From the NCBI GenBank assembly GCA_014281115.1, contig JACONQ010000004.1, forward strand, positions 1,364,001 through 1,428,000: a DNA stretch of 64,000 nucleotides. Direction: 5' to 3'. The stretch is from Laburnicola sp. R22_1 (lineage: Eukaryota > Ascomycota > Dothideomycetes > Pleosporales > Didymosphaeriaceae). The stretch's first letter is position 1, and the number at the start of each line of letters is the position of its first letter. Shown here piece by piece: positions 57,079 through 64,000 of the stretch. The position numbers and the translations under genes are program-made. The notes beneath the pieces were generated by a model that was given only the letters and a program-made list of their open reading frames with translations, searched no databases and was not told where the DNA came from.

Positions 57079-59188
57079 ACGTGTCTGTGCGCGTGCCGAG
57101 CCACTTCGCGTGCCGAGCCACCCAACACCAAAACGCTAAATAATCGCCTGAATTTGACGCGTCATAACTCCACCAATATGGGGGCAATCGAGGATGCGAT
57201 TGCAGCTATTGAATCTTTAAATCTAGGGGAATCATTTTCGTACAGAAATATTGCTACCACCTACAATGTAGATCGAACTACGTTATCCTAAAGACATAAG
57301 CGCGTTTAGGCACCAAATGAAGCCAAGAACATCAACTAGCAGAAACTCAACCTATAGCAAGAGCAGGAGCTTGTAAAATATATTAAAGGACTTACAGAGA
57401 GACATATACCACCTACTAGGGAGATGGTACGAAATTTCGCCTCTATAGTAGCCAAGGAGGCAGTTAGCGAGAGCTGGGTTACCCGCTTTATCAACCGACA
57501 CAGCATTCATCTTATCTCGCAATAGACAGTTGGCATGGACAGCAATCGCCATAAAGCTAATTTAGGGGATAAATATCGCCTCTACTTTTAGCTCCTACAT
57601 GACAAGATCAATCAATATTAAATAGATCCTTGTTATACCTATAATATGGATGAGAAAGGCTTTATGATTGGTGTTGTTGGCAGATTAAAGAGAATATTCA
57701 GCCGACGAATGTGGGAGAAGAAGGAGGTTAGGGCATCACTCCAGGATGGAAACCGCGCGTGGATCACGCTCCTAGCATGTATATGCGCTGATGGATCTGC
57801 TCTGCCTCCTAGCCTGATCTATAAGGCTGCCAACAAAGGCATCTAATTAGCCTGGGTAGAAGACATCAAGGCAGGAGAACATAAAGTCTTTATCACCTCA
57901 TCACCCTCTAGCTGGACGAACAACGATATTAGTCTTGCCTAGCTTGAACAGGTATTTGATCGCTGTACAAAAGAGAAGACTCGACGAGCATATTAGCTCC
58001 TAATCCTAGACGGCCATAGATCCCACATTACAATGGATTTCATCGACTACTGTGATAAGCATAGGATCCTGCTTGCTATCCTGCCTCCTTATTTAACTTA
58101 TACGCTTTAGCCACTTGATGTTGCAATGTTTAAGCCTCTATTAACTGCCTACTTAGCCAAGCTCTCGAAATACCTCAACGCAGGCCAAGGCCTAGTTTCT
58201 ATTAAAAAGGACAATTTCTTCCCACTATTCTAGAAGGCATAGCAGGCCTCCTTTAAGGAATCAACAATCCTTAGCTCTTTTAGAGCAACAGGCATATCAC
58301 TACCTAATCCTGATCTAATCCTCAATAGATTCACTAGATCTCAAGAATTAAGAGAAAGCTTCTCATCCCTACTGAGCGATCATGATTGGAGAAAGGTGGA
58401 TAGGCTCGTACGCTCTGCAGTTAAGGATCAGAGTAGTAAGGATACGCAGAAGCTTCGTCAATCGCTCTACTATCTATCTGTTTAAAATGAGCTACTCCAC
58501 CACAATATTAATAGGCTTAGGGAGGCACTGTCTACAAAGCAGAAGCGTAAGAAGAAGGGCAAAGCTCTAGATCTCTAACAGCGCAAGGAGTATTACAGTG
58601 GGTTAGTGTTCTGGTCACCTAGGAAGGTGAGAGAGGCACGTGTCCGTCAATCTATTAAGGAGTAGGAGGATAAGGAGCAGCAGCTTCAAAAAGCAGAGAC
58701 AGCAGAGCTAAAGAAGGCAGCTAGACTATACAAGGAGAAAATCCAGCAGGAAAAGCGTGCTGCGCGAGAGGCAGCGAAGGAGGCAAGAGAGAAGGAGAGA
58801 GCTAAAAAGGTAGCTTAGCGCGCTGCCTAGAAGTCTGCCCGCGACGCAAAAAAAGCTCTACAGTTATCTAAAAAGGGTAAGAGGAAGGCCTCTTAGCCAT
58901 CTCTATAGAGCAGAAAACGTCAGAAACGTGTTGTTGATGCTTTAGATGTTGAGGAGTCCTTAAAGGGCGCATCTGCTGCCCTAACCGTCTCTACACGTCG
59001 CGGCCGCAACGTTAAGCTTCTAGACAGATATAAATAGTGCAAATTAATCGCAAGGATCTATTTAGTGCCCCTCTAGAAAATCCTGTAATAATATTAATTG
59101 TGGGTGGCTCTATAGCTTCATTTTTGCATAAGCTGTTATGGTGTTGGGTGGCTCGTCACGCGAAGTGGCTCGGCACGCGCACAGACAC
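57079..59188 (+). mobile_element. Pogo-like DNA transposon 'H' (2110 bp) nested in I
   Basis: TIRs start ACGTGTCTGTGCGCG and hold CGTGCCGAGCCAC twice within 30 bp. TA copies lie at 57077-57078 and 59189-59190. Inserted within the coding part of element I. Confidence 0.92.
57178..59037 (+). pseudogene. Pogo-like transposase of element H (620 codons, many stops)
   Basis: Starts ATG 57178 (GAIEDAIAAIESLNLGESFSY by pieces) with the helix-turn-helix NIATTYNVDRTTLS, then HIPPTREMVRNFASIVAKEA, ESWVTRFINRHSIHL, and a DDE_1 core: NMDEKGFMIG in an open piece at 57646-57846, LILDGHRSHITMDF and PLDVAMFKPLL. All three catalytic Asp persist, but TAG/TAA codons occur throughout at Gln/Trp positions. The Lys/Ala/Glu coiled tail ends NVKLLDRYK at TAG 59035. 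It resembles C, F and J most closely. Confidence 0.85.
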
Positions 59189-60446
59189 GTTATTATCTTA
59201 CCGGTAGCGCCTTTAACGAGCTTTTCCATCGCCTCAACTATATAAGTTAGGGAACTATCCATATGCCTTTGAATCCTCTGCTTAACCAGCGTCGATTGCG
59301 ACCTAAATTCTGTACTATTTCGCGGAGTTTGCGACTCCCATGTACTATCGCGAATAGTATAAAGTGGAGGCGTACGCAGGCGGACGTTAAGCTGCGATAT
59401 TACAGCTTCTAGGTTGTGGGGCACTAGGCTAGCACCTTAAAAGCCTCTTTTGATATTACTTTCAGTAAACGAAGCCTTAAAAGCAGCAATAAAGCAAGGC
59501 AGGAACTTAATTTTAGTGATGTGCGTGATGTGGTTGCGCATTAAATCCTTAGCTTAGCGCCTATACGCCTTTTTTAAAGGCACGAAACAGCCTATATTAA
59601 GTGGCTGCAAGAGGTGCGACAAATGCGAGGGCATATAGAGAGTAACAATATTGCTCTTCTTGTAATACTGTTCAAATTTGAACAAGTTGTGACTCTTATA
59701 GCTATTAAGAATAAGCAAATGTGTTGTGCTAACAACACACCTCTTTGTATACTTATTAAAGTGCTTTAGCTACTATAGACTAAGCTTATTTGTTGTCTAG
59801 CCGTTCTTAGAGACTGCAATAACCTAATTATAAGGTAGATCCTTCTCCTTATACTAGGCGGAGAGGTGGTGCTTGCCCCCAAAGATAATAAAGGATAGGA
59901 TCCACCACCCCATCGCATTAATGCCTTGGATGACTGTTGTCCACTCCCTATTGCCCTGCTGCACCTGCTTTGGCCGTCCTTAACGCTTAGAGCCTGTGAC
60001 TACTACTCTAGTCAATATTATGCCTATTATAAAGCCTGCTTTATCAAAATTGTAGGTGTCCTTGTCCAGAATACTATGTTTGGCCTTTATATTCTCTATA
60101 AGCCAAAACTAGTCTTATATTACCTTAGGATCCTCCTAAAGAGCTCTCTTATAGTCGTACTTTCGATTAAACTTAACTTTAAGCTCTGGCTGGCGCTTAA
60201 CAAAGTCATAAGGCCACCTCTAGCCAACTAGCTTATAGTGGCGTGCAGCCAGTAAAGAATTAGCCATATCTTTTATAGCATTGAGCCAAGGCAAAAATCC
60301 TCGCGCGTCTAGGTCGAGTATATACTCTACAATCGCCTGCTCCTCTCTTATAGTAAGTCTCATTTTATTAGGTACGCAGTTGCGCCTAAACGTCTTTCTA
60401 GCGTGTTAGTTACTAAGTATACTTTAAAAGACATTATAAATAGCTA

Positions 60447-62559
60447 ACGTATTTGTGCGCGTAATACGTATGTTTGCGTGATACGCACCCTAATACTATA
60501 ATGGCACTATAAGAAACAAGACTATAGAGCTACGCATAATAGCTATTATTATAAGATTTTTTTATAGAGCACTATATTAATAGTTGCGATTAACTTGCGC
60601 TACTAATATTTACTTAGAAGCTTAATATTGCGGCTGTACTGCGTAGTCTTAGGTAAAGCTGCTAATGCAGCACCTAAGGCCTTTTTAGTAGCTACAGTAT
60701 TAACCACACGTTTCTAACGCTTATTACTCTGTGTAGATAGCTGCGAGGCCTTTCTTTTACTCTTCTAGATAGATTATAGAGCTTTTTCTGCGTTATAAGC
60801 CGCTTTCTAGTAAGCGCGCTCTGCTGCCTTCTTGGCCCTCTCCTTCTCCCTAGCTACCTTGGCTACCTTCTATACCACGCGCTTTTCCTCTACAATTTTC
60901 TCCTTATAAAGCTTAGCTGCCTTCTTTAACTCAGCTGTCTCTTCTTTTTAAAGCTTCTGCTCCTTTTCTTCTTGCTTCTTTACAGACTAGCGTACACAAG
61001 CCTTCCTAACCTTCCTTAGTAACTAGAAGACCGCCCCCCCATAGTACTCTTAACATTGCTAAAAATTAAGAAGCTTACCCTTCTTCTTATACTTCTTCTT
61101 AACTAATAGTACCTTCTTAAGCCTATTAATTTCATAGCAAAGTAGCTTATTTTAAACTAAAATATAGTAGAGTAAGCGGCTAAGCTTCTGCTCGTCCTTG
61201 CTGTCCTAATCCTCTACTGCAGATTATATAAGACGATCTAGTTTGCGCTAGTCAGATCTACTAAGTACTAATATAGAGCTCTCTTATAATTCCTGCTTAT
61301 CTAGAGCGGTGTTAGTAAATCTTTTAAGTATAACCTCTAGGTTAAAGAGTGATATACTAGTGGCCTTAAAAGACTTAAGGATTATCTCTTCTTTAAAGGA
61401 GCTTATCTAGGCCTTCTAGAATAGAGAGAAGAAGTCGCCCTTCTTAATAGAGAGGAGTCCCTAGCTCTAGTGAAGGTAATCTAATAGCTCCTTTAAGTAC
61501 GCAGTAAAGAGAGGCTTAAACAGTACTACATTAAGTGGCTAAAGCGTGTGGGTCAAATAAGGGGGCAAGATAGCTAGGAGTATCCTGTTACGATCGTAAT
61601 AGTCGATAAAATCTATAGTAATATAAAATCTATAGCCATTAAGGATGAGTAACTAGTAAGACTATTGAGCTTTTGCCTTAGTGTAGCGATCGAACATCCG
61701 TTTAAGCTAGGCAAGGCCAATATTGTTATTTGTTCAGCCTAAAGGCGATAAGCAAATGTGTACTAAGTGCTCTTCTATCTTAATATTCTCTACCTAGCTT
61801 GATTGTATAGCCTTGTTAGTAGCCTAATAGATAAGGCTTAGCGGCAAGGCTGATCCATTAGTGCACACACACGCTAGAAGGGTAATCTATTCATAAGAGC
61901 CATCTTAAAGGGCTGCTATAACCTCCTTATTCTCCTACATTCGTCTGCTAAACACTCGTTTTAATCGGCTAGTGATACTAATAAGGACGCCCTTTTTATC
62001 TATATTATATGTGTAACGAGGCTTAATATTGTATTTCTTTATTTTGTTTCTAAGGAAGTTAAAATACAGACTATATTTATCCCCTAAGTCGGCGTAGTAG
62101 CAATTACTATCTATACTAGCTGCCTATTAAGAAATAAAATAAATGCTGTGTTAGTTAATAAAGCGCGTAACCTAGCTCTTGCTTACTAGCTCCTTAGCTA
62201 TTGTTAACGCGAAATTTTATATTATCTCTCTTGTAGGTGGCAAGTGACGTGCTGTGAGTCCTTTTATATATTTAATAAGCTTTACCTCTTATTATAGAGT
62301 AAGCTTTTGTTAGTTAATAATCTTAGACATGTGCAACTGTATTTTGGTCTTATATCTCTGTGTTAAGGTAGAGCGCCACACACTATACTTATTAGCAATT
62401 TTTTTATATAAGAACTCTTTGCTAGGTAGTAGTAATTCTATCTTAGTAATCGCGTTGTTAATTAGAGCCATAATTATAGAGTTATAGGGTTAAGAAGTTT
62501 GGCTAAATTATAGTAGGGTGCGTATTACGCAAACATGCGCATTATACGCACAGACACGT
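60447..62559 (-). mobile_element. Pogo-like DNA transposon 'J' (2113 bp) nested in I
   Basis: The right TIR (complement) starts ACGTGTCTGTGCGTATAATG; the left starts ACGTATTTGTGCGCG. Both lead into GTTTGCGTAATACGCACCC-type sequence. TA copies lie at 60445-60446 and 62560-62561. Total length equals C and F, yet the TIRs differ from them. Confidence 0.9.
60600..62471 (-). pseudogene. Pogo-like transposase of element J (624 codons, many stops)
   Basis: Starts ATG 62471 (MALINNAITKIELLLPSKEF) with a divergent helix-turn-helix (KKIANKYSVWRSTLTQRYK). From about codon 68 it becomes nearly the same protein as C and F: YIKGLTARHLPPTREII, NFALTIAKELVSKS, VTRFIN, and the same Lys/Glu-rich tail to LLSKY. 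The frame length is identical to C and F (624 codons). Dense TAG/TAA codons mark it as RIP-killed. Confidence 0.8.
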
Positions 62560-62756
62560 TATAGCGCGTTGCTAAGAGAGTATTATATCTTATTTAATAG
62601 TCTGGATTATAAGCTGTATATGCGCTTCTTTTAACGCTAGTAGTTTATTATATAGTTAAGGCATCGCGTTATACTATTACTAATAGTACGTTTTAGTGGA
62701 GTCTTAGCAAAGTGTCTAACTTAATAGAGTGTCTAACTTGAGTGTAAAGTACGTTA

Positions 62757-64000
62757 CTAGTCTTTAATTATTTAATTTAAAAATACTATTTTTATTATAT
62801 AATTAGTTAGTAATTAATAAAAAAATCTTTATTTTGCTAGTTATTATATATATTACGTAATAATATTATACAAATATATAGTACTAATAATATAATATAT
62901 AAATATTAAAAAGTTTTAATAAAAGTAAAGTAGTTAAAAGGTTATTAAAGTTTAAAGTTTTTTAAATAGTGTTCTTTGCTAAGCCACTAATTTTCGTCTA
63001 ATCTAATTCTTTTAAATAATTATAAAACTATATTTTTTCTATTTTTAAACCTATAAAACTTAGAATTTAGAGTTAGGTAGAAGCTCTATATAATACGCTA
63101 GTAATTAATACTATTATATTAACTACTAATTACTCTTTAGTAAAGAACTTTATACTTTAAAAAAATCTAATTTTTTAAAAGCTTACTAAGCAGATTACTA
63201 AGTAGATTACTAAGCTTTTTTTAAAATTTTAGCTAGTTAAAGAGCTTTATTTACTAATTAATTAGCATTATTTTAATAGCCTAGGTGCTATAGGTACTCT
63301 ATAAGCACTAGGTGTCCTAGGTACCCTAGGTGCCCTGGCAGCATAGGTGCCCTAGGTGCACTAGGTGCACTAGCGGCATAGGTGCGCATTTTTACGCAAT
63401 CTTGCGCATACACACACTAAAAAAAAGTAGTATTATAGGTGCGCTTAGAGCGCTTTTAGTGCGTAAGCGTATATAGAGCCGCCTAGGTGCCATAGGTGCG
63501 TACGCACGCTTAAAATTTTTCCTAGTAGTATAAGCTAGAATAGAGAATAGCTTGTTTAAATAGGATAAGAAATATAATAGTAGTAATTAGACTAAAATTA
63601 TATTCTTAAAATATTAAATAGAGAAGTTAAAATAGCTATGGCTACACCTATAAAGTATTTATTAGTGTATTACGCAGCTAGGTTAAAAGAAGTAAGATTT
63701 ACACACTAGTAAGCAAATGTGTCTAAGACTATAGTAAAGGCTATTTTAATTTATTAGTACTTTTGTCTTTAGAAAATAGTAGTATAGCCCTAAGGCTATA
63801 AGGTGCTAAGTCTTCCTACATCGCGGCTTAAGGGGAGAGATTCTTAAAAGTTTGGCTATAGGAAGCTACAGATAATCTTAAGGCTAATATAACATAATTA
63901 CTTAATTAGGTAAGATTTTTAGCTAACCTAAGATAGGTATAAATGTCGCTTGCCACTAGTAAGCTAGCTAATACGTAAGCTGGCCACCTAGGTAAGCCAA
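62757..64000. other. AT-rich repeat block, no gene
   Basis: Begins with the right part of the split dispersed repeat (to about 62860), then very AT-rich sequence. 63280-63385 is a degenerate array of CTAGGTGC/CATAGGTGC octamers. No coding frame of note. Confidence 0.5.
63280..63385 (+). repeat. Degenerate CTAGGTGC-type octamer array
   Basis: About ten near-copies of CTAGGTGC, CCTAGGTGCC and GCATAGGTGC follow one another, with further scattered copies to about 63500. Confidence 0.7.

Larger units (their letters stand above)
56795..60363 (-). pseudogene. Fot1-like transposase of element I, split by element H
   Basis: The N-terminal part on the minus strand from about 60363 reads MRLTIREEQAIVEYILDLDARG, then a DNA-binding segment with FVKRQPELKVKFNRKYDYKRA by pieces, and a DDE_1 core with NFDKAGF (normally DETGF), LILNSYKSH (normally DGHxSH) and LQPLNIGCF (normally PLDV). 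After NLEAVISQLNVRLRTPP and EAMEKLVKGATGKI the gene stops at element H. It resumes at 57076 with HSLVLITKRNAELQATNKAATRRKSYKRKR and VLTVEEGQRL, the typical C-terminus of Fot1-like transposases, ending at 56795. Many stops and three mutated catalytic sites. It may begin upstream, on the far side of element J. Confidence 0.8.
56650..62754 (-). mobile_element. Fot1/pogo-like transposon 'I' hosting elements H and J
   Basis: The left TIR starts ACGTACTTTGCACTC and has CGAGTCGGACACT and a second copy 16 bp on. The right TIR is the complement with RIP-type changes. TA copies lie at 56648-56649 and 62755-62756. Removing H (57079-59188) and J (60447-62559) leaves about 1.88 kb, the usual Fot1-like size. 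The transposase is on the minus strand. Confidence 0.85.

Overview
The window is nuclear DNA of a filamentous ascomycete, most likely a dothideomycete close to Pleosporales. The evidence is short introns (mostly 40-60 bp), fungal families (HET, 2EXR-like, GMC oxidoreductase, monocarboxylate-type MFS, Vps54, Mcm5, polo kinase), and transposons whose stops come mainly from C-to-T/G-to-A changes (CAG to TAG, CAA to TAA, TGG to TAG), as expected from repeat-induced point mutation (RIP). Order-level placement is inference.

Layout. (1) 1-20.3 kb is a transposon nest. It starts with the 3' part of a Ty1/Copia element with an open pol frame (1-1732) and a RIP-degraded Fot1/pogo-like element (2314-4255). 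A full-length second Copia (6775-20287) follows, bounded by 152-bp LTRs and a CCATA target duplication. That Copia is interrupted by three pogo-like DNA transposons at TA sites (here A, C and D), and A carries a fourth (B) inside its own 3' terminal inverted repeat (TIR). (2) 20.3-34.6 kb is a gene island: an F-box/2EXR-like gene, a row of decayed metabolic genes (2-isopropylmalate synthase, 2OG-Fe(II) oxygenase, MFS transporter), a disordered-protein gene and an intact HET-domain gene. (3) 34.9-39.2 kb holds pogo-like element G with element F nested in its 5' TIR. (4) 39.2-42.3 kb contains a GMC oxidoreductase pseudogene. (5) 43.5-52 kb is the housekeeping core: VPS54 (minus) and MCM5 (plus), divergently transcribed, then an unknown disordered protein. 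(6) 52.8-55.6 kb is a polo-like kinase gene with a premature stop and a 101-bp insertion. (7) 56.6-64 kb is AT-rich: element I is interrupted by H and J.

Seven related elements (A, C, D, F, G, H, J; about 2.1-2.2 kb once nested insertions are removed) form one pogo-like superfamily. Each has one transposase frame of 616-627 codons (psq-type helix-turn-helix, Tc5-type binding domain, DDD catalytic core, Lys/Gln-rich coiled tail), a TA duplication, and long TIRs carrying a pair of 8-13 bp direct repeats that differs between element types. J matches C and F in frame length, element length and most of its protein, but has a different N-terminal DNA-binding segment and different TIRs. This suggests that the DNA-binding domain and its sites change together on a conserved catalytic chassis, and it is the main candidate for something new here.

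I saw no tRNA genes, CRISPR array or bacterial signals. Splice models were made by eye from GT/GC-AG sites and frame continuity. No similarity search was run.
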